Assembly (NCBI RefSeq): GCF_023336895.1
Contig: NZ_JAMBLT010000002.1
Coordinates: 1-64,000 of the forward strand
DNA: 64,000 nucleotides
Source: Parasutterella secunda
GTDB lineage: Bacteria > Pseudomonadota > Gammaproteobacteria > Burkholderiales > Burkholderiaceae_F
Direction: 5' to 3'
A program made the translations under genes and the position numbers. Below are positions 17,926-27,405 of the stretch, piece by piece. Position 1 is the stretch's first letter. Every line of letters begins with the position of its first letter. The notes under the pieces are model-generated. The model had not been told where the DNA came from. It saw only the letters and a program-made list of their open reading frames with translations, and searched no databases.

Positions 17926-20103
17926 TTACCAAGCGTATCGGACACCAACATTGAAGCGGTAGTCCGTATCCACTTCTCCACCGTTTGCGGCTTCTACATC
18001 TGCATACAAGTGAACCTGTTCAGTGGCGTTGTAATCAGCGCCTAAACCGTATTCATACCAGGTTCCGCCAAGCGATTCTGTTAGCGTTCTGGAAACATCT
18101 GCGCCCTTACTGTAACGGAACTTGGCATCCCCTTCCCAGTCATGCAACACAGAGGCTTTTAAGAAGACTCCACCTCGGCCTTGACTATCTTTGTAGCCCA
18201 TCTTCACGCCGACCCGACCGACCAAGGAGTCAACGGAGTCATTCTCAACCTTAATACCGGTTGACGTATGATAATCAGCGTCGAACACATGGCCGTACCA
18301 CATTTGAACTTGAGGCTCTAAATAAAGTTCCTCGGTGGCGAAATAACGCCAGCCCATTTCAGCCGAAAGCGAAGCGGCGTTGGTGTGGTAGTCGCCCGTG
18401 GATTTAATGTCATTGAAACGAATGTCAAAGGCATTCTTCATCCGACCGACTTTCCCGACTAAGTCTAAATAAACACCATTGCCAAAGAGCCAAGAACCAT
18501 AGCCACTGAATGTATAAAGATTGCTGTCGCCGTTACCGTAGTCAAAATTATTATCACCATCGGTGTATGAGAACGCGCCACCTAACCAGAAGCCATCACG
18601 AACCTGGCGGTCGTAGCCAAATTGGAAAGCGGTATAGCGATTGGTTACGTTTTGATCGCCGTATTCCGCTTTACCGTGATAGACACGTGTCCAAAGACCG
18701 TTGGATTGCGCTGAACTATCTCTTAACTCACCGACACGGCGGTGCATATCATCGATTTCGTTACGCCAAATATGTAAACCCAAAGCTGCCATTTCGGCAA
18801 TACCGTGAACATTAGGATTGTCTTGAATACGCACGTTAGTGATAGTGCAATTAGGACAACCTTCGGCAACTGTCGCCGTCGCACCATCGTAAATGTCTGA
18901 AGCTTCTTGAACAATGTTGATACCACCTAAACATTGCAAGTTATTGTCCCTCAAACCGTCTCCGTTAGTATCTATCTTGGTATTTGTGTAAGCGATGTTA
19001 GCCAACTGATTTAAATCATCTGTCGCATTTCCTGTGTTGTTCGATGCATCGGCAATTAAAGTGATATTTTTTGATTCAGTTTTTAATTTCCCCTCTACCC
19101 CTGAAAAATAAATTCTGTTATCACTTCTTGAATCTGCAATATTGACAGTTAACGAATCAACGGAAAAGATAATGTCTTCGGGTCGCCACGTATGATCCTC
19201 ATCTTCTTTGTAACCACCAAAATCAGCTTTTGAATCTTTTTCTAAATTAATAGTTAAATGGTCGCCTTTAATAATCAGATCTGGCCTTTCTTTCTCGAAA
19301 TCTGAGGCTAGTGTATATACAGAAGCACGAATCGAAGCACCTTCACCAACGGTTATGTTGTGCAAAGTAATTTGATTTACAGCATCCAAATCACCACCAA
19401 GCTCAGATTGGATATTTAAGTGCGAACCCTCGCCTTTTGCCACATAGATGTTTTCAACGACAGCGCTGGAGGATCCGTTCAGCTGAATTTTTGTTGATTC
19501 ACCTTCTGCATAGAGGTCTGTAAAGTAGGCACTGGATCCTGCATATAATTCGACACGAGCATCATTGTCGGTTCCAAGATGACGTAACCAAATATTCTCT
19601 GGCAATTTAAGGTCTTGCCCATCAACAATCAAACCGGTTTTGCCTCCTTGGGATACAACTTCTATTGCCTGAATACCATTTACGGTTTCTTGCTTTGAAA
19701 CTTTTAATCCCACAGGTGTTTTCTTTTCATCCCAAATAACCAATAAAGGGGTTTCAACAACTGAGTTCAAGGCTACATCATATACAGTGTTTCCCATTCC
19801 TCGGTATATGAACTTTTCCGTTGCAGTGATAGATCCGTTAAATGTAGGAGTTTGCGTTGCAAAAATATCTAAAACCCCTGTGGTAATCTGACCGTCATTT
19901 TTAAATGTTTCATTAAGAGAGGTACTTGGATCTCCAATGTAAATTGAATTATTAATAACCTTACCCGCATCTGTAACTATGAGGCCTTCTGAACCAGCAG
20001 AAATATCCATTTCGTATGGAGAATTTAAATCATCAACGGTTAACGCAAAAGCGCTACCAGTTAATGCCATGCCTATAGCGAGAACCAATAAAGACTTTCT
20101 CAT
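17926..20103 (-). CDS. Autotransporter 1 (type Va secretion, pertactin-like barrel)
   Basis: A 725-aa protein. The signal peptide MRKSLLVLAIGMALTGSAFA ends at a good AxA site. The passenger (about 21-460) has the repetitive, Asn/Thr/Ser/Gly-rich pattern of a beta-helix, for example SADFGGY and NIADSRSDNRIYFSG. The last ~265 residues form the outer-membrane barrel, starting at the helix WRNEIDDMHRRVGELR, then NGLWTRVYHG, and ending with the aromatic VGVRYAW. The ATG at 20103 has GAGGA upstream; a longer frame to 20184 would include the G tract and lacks a signal peptide. The passenger's target is unknown. A nine-G tract lies 43 nt upstream. Confidence 0.9.
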   Translation of the reverse strand: MRKSLLVLAIGMALTGSAFALTVDDLNSPYEMDISAGSEGLIVTDAGKVINNSIYIGDPSTSLNETFKNDGQITTGVLDIFATQTPTFNGSITATEKFIYRGMGNTVYDVALNSVVETPLLVIWDEKKTPVGLKVSKQETVNGIQAIEVVSQGGKTGLIVDGQDLKLPENIWLRHLGTDNDARVELYAGSSAYFTDLYAEGESTKIQLNGSSSAVVENIYVAKGEGSHLNIQSELGGDLDAVNQITLHNITVGEGASIRASVYTLASDFEKERPDLIIKGDHLTINLEKDSKADFGGYKEDEDHTWRPEDIIFSVDSLTVNIADSRSDNRIYFSGVEGKLKTESKNITLIADASNNTGNATDDLNQLANIAYTNTKIDTNGDGLRDNNLQCLGGINIVQEASDIYDGATATVAEGCPNCTITNVRIQDNPNVHGIAEMAALGLHIWRNEIDDMHRRVGELRDSSAQSNGLWTRVYHGKAEYGDQNVTNRYTAFQFGYDRQVRDGFWLGGAFSYTDGDNNFDYGNGDSNLYTFSGYGSWLFGNGVYLDLVGKVGRMKNAFDIRFNDIKSTGDYHTNAASLSAEMGWRYFATEELYLEPQVQMWYGHVFDADYHTSTGIKVENDSVDSLVGRVGVKMGYKDSQGRGGVFLKASVLHDWEGDAKFRYSKGADVSRTLTESLGGTWYEYGLGADYNATEQVHLYADVEAANGGEVDTDYRFNVGVRYAW

Positions 20104-20145
20104 ATCATCCTCTGTAAGAAAAAAGAAAGGTTTTAGTTGATTCTG

Positions 20146-20183
20146 CCCCCCCCCAAAACTTTTGTCTTGACCAATATCAATCA
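20146..20183 (-). promoter_or_regulatory. Nine-G tract and conserved upstream element of autotransporter 1
   Basis: On the coding strand nine consecutive G (20146-20154) are preceded by TTGATATTGGTCAAGAC and AAAAGTTTT. The same arrangement, TTGAYATTRGTCAAGACRAAAGTTT then G9, occurs upstream of the other two autotransporters. The tract lies 42 nt from the start codon. Such homopolymers slip during replication; effect on transcription is inferred. I could not fix the -35 and -10 boxes. Confidence 0.6.
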
Positions 20184-20222
20184 AGCAATAAAATCAACGC
20201 TTTTTAAAGGAAAACGATAAGG

Positions 20223-20251
20223 AAAAAGGCCCGATTCTTCTGAACCGAGCC
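20223..20251 (-). terminator. Terminator after the amidohydrolase gene
   Basis: On the minus strand GGCTCGGTTC, a short loop and GAATCGGGCC pair over 10 bp (two G-U) and are followed by TTTTT. It belongs to a set of four similar terminators in this block (see 21766, 23987 and 26265). Confidence 0.8.
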
Positions 20252-20282
20252 AACTAGCTGTTATAAATCTAAATTTAAAGTT

Positions 20283-21692
20283 CTATGGTACAAACCGACT
20301 TTCGATAACTTTGAGATCCAAAGGTTTCTTTATATAAGTTCGTATCCCTCTACCCTTAAGATATTTATCTCCACGTTCATCACAAATGATAGTCGTCCCT
20401 TTACCGAAGAGCGCTCCGTCCTGCATGATAACTTCACCATTGACGATTGTTGCATAGGCTTTCTTACGCTCATAGTCCAAAATGGAAATATCCGCATCGG
20501 CACCTATACCCAAATGTCCCTTAGTTGGCAATCCCAAAGCCCGCGCCCCGTTTAAACTCGCCTTCACAACAAACTCATTTAATGTGATAGCCCCAAATTG
20601 CACCAAGCACAGGCCATTTTCAACAATAACATTTCTCGGATAGGTCCCGCCATCCGTTGAAAATGAGTCAACCACAAATGATCCGTTATCACGTTTGGCT
20701 TGAGCCAAAATAAAACGACTTATTGCGGGATTCACTGCAAATGATCCGGAAGTCACTGTCTTATGAGATAGCCAATAATTGAACCCCTCTTCGCCATTAA
20801 TTAATTTACCAATACGCCCGTCATCACATAGAACACCCACGCGACCTGTCAGAATAGCTTTTTTCATCCCTTCAAAATCAGGAGTACACCCAACTTTTTT
20901 CAAACACGTCTCTGTCACCTTGCTAACCGGATGATCATTTTCAATTGTCAAGCGTGTTCCATTAAGGGCGGATAAATAGGATTCTGAGAAAACTTGAGGA
21001 TTGGATTTCAATAACTTGACCGCTTCGAGAGCCTCATCCAATTCATTTCTGACCTGACCACGACAGTAACTGTTGACATGGGCAACATGGAGAAAATGAC
21101 CGTTTGCCGCTCCCAAAGCGTCCTTTAAACCTTCAATGTTCGAGCCATGTTGTGTGTTACCTACATGCCAGCCGATCCAAGCGTTCAGCATAGAGGCCTT
21201 CTCAATAAAGGAGGCGCTGATATCCAAATCCATCGGATAATGACCGCCCAATAATTTAACACCGATCGCTCCGTGGTCGAGCACTTGTTCAATAAAAGAC
21301 TTTTGCTCAGCTTCGGATGGTCTAGAGGTTGAAATCGTTTCCCCTTCTTGTGCCGCTTGTAAGATAGCGATGTTCACACCAGCGCCACTACCCGGAATAG
21401 AATCCAAAATATCCTCAAGAGGTCCCGCCATATCCAAAGTGGTTGTCACTCCCGCTAAAGCAATCATTCTTTGGGCATGAGGATGACCAAAAAGCGTTCT
21501 CATGTGTGTATGCATATCGATAATTCCAGGCATCACTATCTTTCCTTTTGCGTTTAATTCGCTTTTAGAGGCATTTGTGATACTCGGAGCAACTTCAGCG
21601 ATGCGTCCGTTTTCGACAGCCACGTCCACCACTTCGTCAATATGATTCAACGGATCAATGACTCGGCCTTCTCGGATAATTAGGTCATACAT
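20283..21692 (-). CDS. Amidohydrolase superfamily enzyme (dihydroorotase/deacetylase-like), substrate unknown
   Basis: A 469-aa metal-dependent hydrolase with the composite N-/C-terminal beta-sandwich and TIM barrel of cyclic amidohydrolases. The start (MYDLIIREGRVIDPLN) and the metal motif VMPGIIDMHTHMR (HxH) are clear. VKLLGGHYPMD offers a candidate carboxylated Lys, then GWHVGNTQHG and HVAHVNSY supply His ligands, and FSTDGG a candidate catalytic Asp. The C-terminal GHLGIGADADISILD is the usual barrel-closing motif. It is not a recognisable dihydroorotase or dihydropyrimidinase. It lies alone between two autotransporter genes with its own terminator. Confidence 0.82.
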   Translation of the reverse strand: MYDLIIREGRVIDPLNHIDEVVDVAVENGRIAEVAPSITNASKSELNAKGKIVMPGIIDMHTHMRTLFGHPHAQRMIALAGVTTTLDMAGPLEDILDSIPGSGAGVNIAILQAAQEGETISTSRPSEAEQKSFIEQVLDHGAIGVKLLGGHYPMDLDISASFIEKASMLNAWIGWHVGNTQHGSNIEGLKDALGAANGHFLHVAHVNSYCRGQVRNELDEALEAVKLLKSNPQVFSESYLSALNGTRLTIENDHPVSKVTETCLKKVGCTPDFEGMKKAILTGRVGVLCDDGRIGKLINGEEGFNYWLSHKTVTSGSFAVNPAISRFILAQAKRDNGSFVVDSFSTDGGTYPRNVIVENGLCLVQFGAITLNEFVVKASLNGARALGLPTKGHLGIGADADISILDYERKKAYATIVNGEVIMQDGALFGKGTTIICDERGDKYLKGRGIRTYIKKPLDLKVIESRFVP

Positions 21693-21765
21693 AAAAGAAC
21701 ACTCCTTAATGATTATTTTTTCATCATAGGCCTAAATTCTTTAATTAAAAATAATTTTTTACAAC

Positions 21766-21800
21766 AAAAAAGGCCCGATTTCCCGAAAGAAATCGAGCCC
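21766..21800 (-). terminator. Terminator after autotransporter 2
   Basis: Minus-strand GGCTCGATTT and AAATCGGGCC pair over 10 bp around TTTCGGG-type loop sequence and are followed by six T. It is one of four related copies in the block. Confidence 0.85.
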
Positions 21801-21822
21801 AAAAGTTAGGCAGTTAAGTCAA

Positions 21823-23871
21823 TTAGAAAACGTAACGGGCGCCCAAGTTCACACGCCACTTTTGATCGATATCACCACCGAAGCCGGTGCCGACATCAAC
21901 AAACGTATTGACAGAATCGGTAACTTGGTAGGAAGCACCGAGAGACACTTCACCCCAATTGTCATCCAATTCGTCATCAAACTGACGTACAGAACCGTTA
22001 AATTCGTAATTGCCTTCAACATCGCCCAAGAAGTCATGGTTGTAAGAAGCCTTGACATAGGCGGAACCACGGTTTTCAGCAAATTGCATACCGGCCATGA
22101 CACCAACGCGACCAATCAAGCTGCTCATATCGTCAAACTTAACATCGCGGCCGATGGAGCTTGTGTAATTTTCCGCACGCAAATGGCTGTAAGTCAATTG
22201 AACTTGCGGTTCAATGAAGTAGTTTTGGATATTCCAACGATGACCCGTTTCGATACCAAAGATAGCACCGGTTAACATGTAATCAGCGCTTTCTTTACCG
22301 GCACTTGTACGGAAATCATAGTCAGCGTCAATACGACCGATCTTTAACATCGTATCTAAGAAGCAACCGGATTCATTAAAGTAGCTGCCGTAGAAACCAA
22401 CCGTGTAGGTATTGTTATCGGAACTACCGGCGCTCAAATCCGTATCACCCTTTGTGTAATCGAAACTTAAACCAATCGTGACGTTATCAGCTATGCGCTT
22501 ATCAACACCCAATTCAACCGTGTTGTAATCGTGTTGGATATCTTGGCCATCCAAACGACCATTGTTATAACGAGCCCAAACACCGGCGGCGTTAGGCGTC
22601 GTGCGTAACGTACCCATACGATCAGTCAAGTTCGTCAATTGAGAGCGCCACATTAAGGCGTTGGTGATAGCCAAGTCTTGAGCTGAACGAAGAAGATCAT
22701 TAGTACGGGTTGCATGGAAACCTGTTTCATCAACGTAACCGGCATCACCCATCAAACCTTGATCTACTGAAGCTAACTTAGCACTTTCTCCGTTAATTTG
22801 AATCCCATTCAATAAATCAGAAGCAACTACATTTCCAGCTTGTAAATCATCTGAAACAGAAGCAGCGTATCCGTAACTAAGGTTAGAACCCTCTTCTACA
22901 CTTCCAATAGTTAAAACAGGAGCAGTTTCATTTCCTGCTGCGTTTAATTTGAAGTTTGCTTGAGATCCGTTGTCAGTCTTGACAGATGCAATTTCCAATA
23001 CGTTGTCACTACCTTGTTCGAACGTCACTTGGCTATTAGTAACTGTTACTGCTCCTGCAAAGTCATTCAAAGAAATTGTTTGTGCAGACTCCAGATCTTT
23101 CACATTAAGAACCGTATCCTGCTCAAGATCCACCAAACCGTTAACCTGGGAACCTTTTTGCAAGGTAACTGTTACGTCATTATTTTCAACTGAAATAGCC
23201 TTTGCTTGTTCTCCTGTCGCAGAAATCAAGCCTTCGTTGGTAAAGCTAACCCCTGTTGCACCCTCTGCAATACGAATTGCCTTTAAATTACCATCGCCTT
23301 GAACAATCAAATCCCCTGTATTAAGTACAGAACCTGACTTGACGTTGGAAGTACTACTGCCGGCAAAGTCCATTGCTACACCATTATTTAGGACGACAAT
23401 GGTGCCATGGTTTTCTAGAGTATTACCATCCGTATTCGTAATCATCATGCCATAGGCATTATCAGCAACAATGGTCCCTTCATTGACAATCTTTCCACCA
23501 TTTTGGGCCATCATAGCTTTTACTTTCCAAAAGCCATCTGTCGTACCCTTTACATAGATGAGTCCAGTTTGTGCATTTGTTGCAGTTTGACCATTCCCAG
23601 CTAACAGACCATAAGCACGATGATCAGAATTAACTTGTTCAATCCACAACTTCTTATCAAAAGTTGCACTTCCCGAGTTAAAACCTTCACTTGTACTACT
23701 AGAGTTGGTCTTCACATAATAGGAATCCTCATCAAACTGTGTAAGTTGAGCGGGGGCTCCAACTGTTGTTCCTTCTCCTTCGGGAGCCCAGGCTGGAATT
23801 TCAATTGCTAATGAAGAAGCTGAAATAGCCATCAAAATCGAGCTAGCTAAAATAGTTTTTGTTAAATGCAT
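21823..23871 (-). CDS. Autotransporter 2 (type Va secretion)
   Basis: A 682-aa protein. The signal peptide MHLTKTILASSILMAISASSLA is followed by a passenger (about 23-400) of beta-helix character with repeated NEGTI/NTGDLIV motifs. The barrel domain covers roughly the last 270 residues, from MWRSQLTNLTDRMGTLR and GVWARYNNG to the terminal NLGARYVF. The barrel is nearly identical to that of autotransporter 3, with the last ~50 residues the same, so the two arose by recent duplication; the passengers differ. A Shine-Dalgarno GGAGA precedes the ATG. A nine-G tract lies at 23913-23921. The ligand is not predictable. Confidence 0.92.
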   Translation of the reverse strand: MHLTKTILASSILMAISASSLAIEIPAWAPEGEGTTVGAPAQLTQFDEDSYYVKTNSSSTSEGFNSGSATFDKKLWIEQVNSDHRAYGLLAGNGQTATNAQTGLIYVKGTTDGFWKVKAMMAQNGGKIVNEGTIVADNAYGMMITNTDGNTLENHGTIVVLNNGVAMDFAGSSTSNVKSGSVLNTGDLIVQGDGNLKAIRIAEGATGVSFTNEGLISATGEQAKAISVENNDVTVTLQKGSQVNGLVDLEQDTVLNVKDLESAQTISLNDFAGAVTVTNSQVTFEQGSDNVLEIASVKTDNGSQANFKLNAAGNETAPVLTIGSVEEGSNLSYGYAASVSDDLQAGNVVASDLLNGIQINGESAKLASVDQGLMGDAGYVDETGFHATRTNDLLRSAQDLAITNALMWRSQLTNLTDRMGTLRTTPNAAGVWARYNNGRLDGQDIQHDYNTVELGVDKRIADNVTIGLSFDYTKGDTDLSAGSSDNNTYTVGFYGSYFNESGCFLDTMLKIGRIDADYDFRTSAGKESADYMLTGAIFGIETGHRWNIQNYFIEPQVQLTYSHLRAENYTSSIGRDVKFDDMSSLIGRVGVMAGMQFAENRGSAYVKASYNHDFLGDVEGNYEFNGSVRQFDDELDDNWGEVSLGASYQVTDSVNTFVDVGTGFGGDIDQKWRVNLGARYVF

Positions 23872-23912
23872 TTATATCTCCATAAACGTGGTTTTCACTT
23901 GCCCCGATGCTA

Positions 23913-23950
23913 CCCCCCCCCAAACTTTCGTCTTGACTAATATCAATCAG
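23913..23950 (-). promoter_or_regulatory. Nine-G tract and conserved upstream element of autotransporter 2
   Basis: The coding strand has CTGATTGATATTAGTCAAG, then ACGAAAGTTT, then nine G (23913-23921), followed by TAGCAT. The tract lies 41 nt before the ATG. The element is almost identical to that of autotransporter 3 and shares its core with autotransporter 1. Confidence 0.6.
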
Positions 23951-23986
23951 ACATAAAAATTCACAGATTTGTTGCATAAAGATTAC

Positions 23987-24020
23987 AAAAAAGGCCCGAT
24001 TTCCCAAAAGAAACCGAGCC
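23987..24020 (-). terminator. Terminator after autotransporter 3
   Basis: Minus-strand GGCTCGGTTT, loop, and AAATCGGGCC form a 10-bp stem followed by TTTTTT. The flanking ~50 bp also match those around the rplI terminator at 26265. Confidence 0.85.
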
Positions 24021-24044
24021 TTGAAAGTTAGGCAGTTAAGTCAA

Positions 24045-26143
24045 TTAGAAGACGTAGCGGGCACCCAAGTTCACACGCCACTTTTGATCAATATCGCCAC
24101 CGAAGCCGGTACCAACATCAACAAATGTGTTAACAGAATCCGTGACTTGGTAGGAAGCACCGAGAGACACTTCACCCCAGTTGTCATCCAATTCATCATC
24201 AACATTGACACGAACCGCATTACCAGCAGCAGTAACACCACTGTAATTGCCTTCGATGTCACCCAAGAAGTCATGGTTATAAGAAGCCTTCACGTAGGCG
24301 GAACCGCGATCTTCAGCAAACTTCATGCCGCCCATGATGCCCACGCGAGCAATTAAGCTCTTCATGTCATCAAATTTCACTTCACGAAGGTTCGTGTTGT
24401 AGTTTTCAGGACGCAAGTAGCTGTAGGTCAATTGAACTTGCGGTTCGATGAAGTAGTTTTGGATATTCCAACGATGACCTGTTTCGATACCGACAATGGT
24501 ACCGGTCAACATATAGTCACCCTTTTCAGAGATGCCGTTATTAAGATCGTAATCCGTATCAATACGACCGACCTTCAACATGGCATCCAAGAAGCAACCA
24601 GACTCATTGAAATAACTTCCATAAAGACCTAACGTATAGGTGTTGTTATCAGAAGTACCGGCATCCAAGTCTGTATCACCCTTTGTGTAATCGAAGCTAA
24701 TACCCAACATGACGTTGTTGGAAATAGCCTTATCAAAACCCACTTCAACCGTGTTGTAATCGTGTTGAATACCACGACCATCCAAACGACCACCGTTGTA
24801 GCGAGCCCAAGCTCCAGCTGTTTCAGGCATTGTACGAAGCGTACCCATACGGTCCGTCAAATTAGACAATTGAGAACGCCACATTAAGGCATTGGTGATA
24901 GCCAAGTCCGTTGCTGAACTCAACAAAGTGTTTGTACCAGTCAGTTGTTCAGAAATCGCTCCGGTTTCCTTATCCTTGGTGTAGTAACCAGAATTGCCCC
25001 AGGCCGAACCATCATTAGAAACGTAAACTGTGTCGGGTTCACCTTCTGCGCCTAACTTAATACCAGCAAAGAGATCATTTTTATCTGCACCTGCAGCCAA
25101 AGCGTCACTTACAGAAGCAGTGTATTCAACACCAACGCTACCGTCACCCGTTACATTTTCAACTTCTAATAATTTCTTGCTCTCAGAACCTAATTTGTCG
25201 AAACTGAAATTAACACTTGAAGAAGCATCTGCATCAACAGTTCCAACTTTTAAGGTGTTGGAAGGATATGAACTTTTAACAATTAAGTCACTTCCATCTG
25301 CATCAATAGTGCCCGCTTTATTGATTCTTATTGTTTCCTGCTTATTCAGTTTATCGGCATGAATGGTACTATCTGTTGCTAATAAAATATTCCCTTCAAT
25401 ATGTGAATCTCCAGACAGTTCCAACATAAAGTTTGATGCAGAAATTGAGATTGCAGTACTTTCACTTTGAATTAATCCTGAATTTGAGAAAGTACCGTTA
25501 TCACCAGTTGAATCGACAATTACCCCTATTGCACCATCAGTAGCAATAATGGTTCCCTCGTTGTTAACTGTTAACGATGCACCGTTATCGCTCCCTTTTT
25601 CCCTATGAATACTGATGCCATAGGCCCCGGAACCACTAACATTAATTACGCCCGTTTTTCCATTCGTAATTTTTTGACCATCTGCAGCCGTACTTAAAAC
25701 CATACCAGAAGCGTTTGTTGCAATAATGGTTCCATTATTAATGGCGGTTCCCTGCTGATCAACACCAATTGCTTTTGCAGCTTCGCCATTCCAAGAACTA
25801 TCAGCTGTAACTGTTATCTTACCTTCATTGATAACAGTACCATTTTGTACAATCATACCTGTTGCATATTTGGTATAACCTTCTTCTTTAGAAAGCCCCT
25901 GAACAGTGATTGAACCATAGTTGGTTGCCGTCGTAGTTGCGTCTCCGACTTTGATAAAACCTACGCACCATTTTCTTTTGTTGCCGCAACAAAGGCTGTA
26001 TCGTTTTCTCCGAGATTTTCCCCGTTAGTAAAATACCCAACAGATCCTGTTCCGTTATAAATAAACTCGTAGTTTTCAGCGTAAGCCGTTGAACAAAATA
26101 CTGCGGCTAAAGAAAGAGTTAAAGCAGATTTAACTAAATGCAT
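24045..26143 (-). pseudogene. Autotransporter 3, split by a single-base frameshift
   Basis: The ATG at 26143 (GGAG upstream) opens a frame with signal peptide MHLVKSALTLSLAAVFCSTAYA that stops at TAG 25958-25960 after ENGA. Another frame carries on without a break from GFIKVGDATTTATNYG (about 25950) through a beta-helix passenger and a full barrel ending NLGARYVF at 24045. Restoring one base at GCGTAGG (to GCGGTAGG) would join them as ENGAVGFIKVGD. So the gene is intact except for this site. It could be a true knockout, a strain variant or a sequence error; there is no homopolymer at the break. The barrel is the sister of autotransporter 2. Confidence 0.82.
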
Positions 26144-26190
26144 TTGAATCTCCAGAAATCTGCGCCATGTAGCGCGATACCAGGAGCCTA

Positions 26191-26228
26191 CCCCCCCCCA
26201 AACTTTCGTCTTGACTAATGTCAATCAG
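26191..26228 (-). promoter_or_regulatory. Nine-G tract and conserved upstream element of autotransporter 3
   Basis: The coding strand has CTGATTGACATTAGTCAAG, ACGAAAGTTT and nine G (26191-26199), then TAGGCT. TTGACA here is a perfect -35 hexamer, but no -10 box lies at the usual spacing. The tract is 47 nt from the ATG at 26143. Confidence 0.6.
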
Positions 26229-26264
26229 ACATAAAAATTCACATTTTTTTTGCAAAAAGATTAC

Positions 26265-26298
26265 AAAAAAGGCCCGATTCCCAAAAAGGAACCGAGCC
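26265..26298 (-). terminator. Terminator after rplI
   Basis: Minus-strand GGCTCGGTTCC and GGAATCGGGCC pair over 11 bp and are followed by TTTTTT, 27 nt after the rplI stop. The sequence is nearly the same as the autotransporter terminators. Confidence 0.85.
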
Positions 26299-26324
26299 TT
26301 CTGTGTCGATTACGATACTAAAAC

Positions 26325-26774
26325 TTAAGCTTCAGCAACGACGCGGACGGTGATTTCGGCGGTGATGTCCGTCATCAAACCGATCACGATCGGGGTTTCA
26401 CCCAAAGCCTTGATCGGGCCGTTGGGCAAACGAATTTGGGCCTTCTTAATATCGAAACCTTGAGCTTGAAGAGCGTCAGCGATGTTAGAGTTCGTGACAG
26501 AGCCGAAGAGGCGTCCGTCAACACCGGCCTTGCTGGCCACTTCAACCACGTCACCGTTCAACTTGGCAGCGATCGCTTCAGCAGCGGCGATGCGTTCGGC
26601 CTGAGCCTTTTCAAGTTCAGCGCGACGTTGTTCGAATTCGGCAATAGCGGCTTGCGTAGCACGCTTAGCACGCTTGGTGGGGATCAAGTAGTTACGAGCG
26701 TAACCATCCTTAACCTTAACGATGTCACCCAATTCACCGAGGTGGGTAATCTTTTCAAGAAGAATAACTTGCAT
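26325..26774 (-). CDS. rplI: 50S ribosomal protein L9
   Basis: A 149-aa protein, the standard L9 length. The N-terminal RNA-binding domain [32 protein letters not shown] is diagnostic. It is followed by the long connecting helix ([19 protein letters not shown]) and the C-terminal domain ([19 protein letters not shown]). It binds 23S rRNA near the L1 stalk. It is the last gene of the rpsF-priB-rpsR-rplI operon, 20 nt after rpsR. Confidence 0.98.
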   Translation of the reverse strand: MQVILLEKITHLGELGDIVKVKDGYARNYLIPTKRAKRATQAAIAEFEQRRAELEKAQAERIAAAEAIAAKLNGDVVEVASKAGVDGRLFGSVTNSNIADALQAQGFDIKKAQIRLPNGPIKALGETPIVIGLMTDITAEITVRVVAEA

Positions 26775-26794
26775 TTGATTAACTCCTCACTCGA

Positions 26795-27067
26795 TTATTG
26801 ATTGTCCGTGTACGGCAACAAAGCCAAGAAACGAGCGCGCTTGATGGCCGTGTCGAGTTGACGTTGATAGTGAGCCTTCGTGCCCGTCAAACGAGCCGGC
26901 ATGATCTTGCCGTTTTCTTGGATGAAGTCACGGAGCGTTTCCACATCCTTGTAGTCGATCATTTCGACGTGTTCGGCCGTGAAGCGGCAGAACTTCTTGC
27001 GCTTAAAGAGCGCGTTTTGTTGGTTGCCACGGCGCGGCTTACCCTTGCCCTTTGCACCAAAAGCCAT
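26795..27067 (-). CDS. rpsR: 30S ribosomal protein S18
   Basis: A 90-aa basic protein. The core [24 protein letters not shown] and the C-terminal [33 protein letters not shown] are typical S18. S18 pairs with S6 on the 30S platform, and both are encoded in this operon. It starts 2 nt after the priB stop, so the two are translationally coupled. Confidence 0.98.
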   Translation of the reverse strand: MAFGAKGKGKPRRGNQQNALFKRKKFCRFTAEHVEMIDYKDVETLRDFIQENGKIMPARLTGTKAHYQRQLDTAIKRARFLALLPYTDNQ

Positions 27068-27069
27068 TT

Positions 27070-27363
27070 TTAAACTCCTTGTGAGTATTGCGTAATATGT
27101 ACGATCATTTGTCGGGAACGCTGTGAGCGGGGAGCTAAAAAACCAGAGATCTCAAAAACCGATCCCAACGGTTCTTTATCGAGCGCCAAGGCGATATCGC
27201 CGCAGGCTTTGCCGGCAAAATCGAAAACCAATTTTCGATCACTTCCAGCCTCTTTAACCACACTCATGTGGTGAAACACCACTTCTAAAACCGCCAGCCC
27301 CGCGGGTGTGTACCGCATCTGGGCTTTTTGTGTGAACTCGCCCGTTAATCTGATCGTGTTCAC
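27070..27363 (-). CDS. priB: Primosomal replication protein N (PriB)
   Basis: A 97-aa OB-fold single-stranded DNA-binding protein, found between rpsF and rpsR as in other beta- and gammaproteobacteria. Features are [33 protein letters not shown] at the start and [32 protein letters not shown] in the centre. PriB stabilises PriA at stalled forks during restart. Its position and length support the call over a general SSB. Confidence 0.92.
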   Translation of the reverse strand: MNTIRLTGEFTQKAQMRYTPAGLAVLEVVFHHMSVVKEAGSDRKLVFDFAGKACGDIALALDKEPLGSVFEISGFLAPRSQRSRQMIVHITQYSQGV

Positions 27364-27405
27364 CGGCGTATCTCTTTATTGTTTCCGACAGGGATAAAAA
27401 ATTAA

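Larger units (their letters stand above)
21823..24930. repeat. Tandemly duplicated autotransporter barrel segments
   Basis: About 0.9 kb encoding the barrel and the segment before it is repeated: 21823-22720 and 24045-24930. Protein sequences match along their length, for example YDYNTVE-type and GDTDL regions, with the C-terminal ~50 residues identical. The upstream intergenic regions (23872-24020 and 26144-26298) are also homologous, so the duplicated unit included promoter and preceding terminator. Confidence 0.8.

Noticed and set aside
24045-25856. Autotransporter 3 as a normal gene starting at 25856
   Set aside because: It would have no signal peptide. The frame remains open further upstream and matches the exported start at 26143 after a one-base shift, so a frameshifted gene is the better reading.
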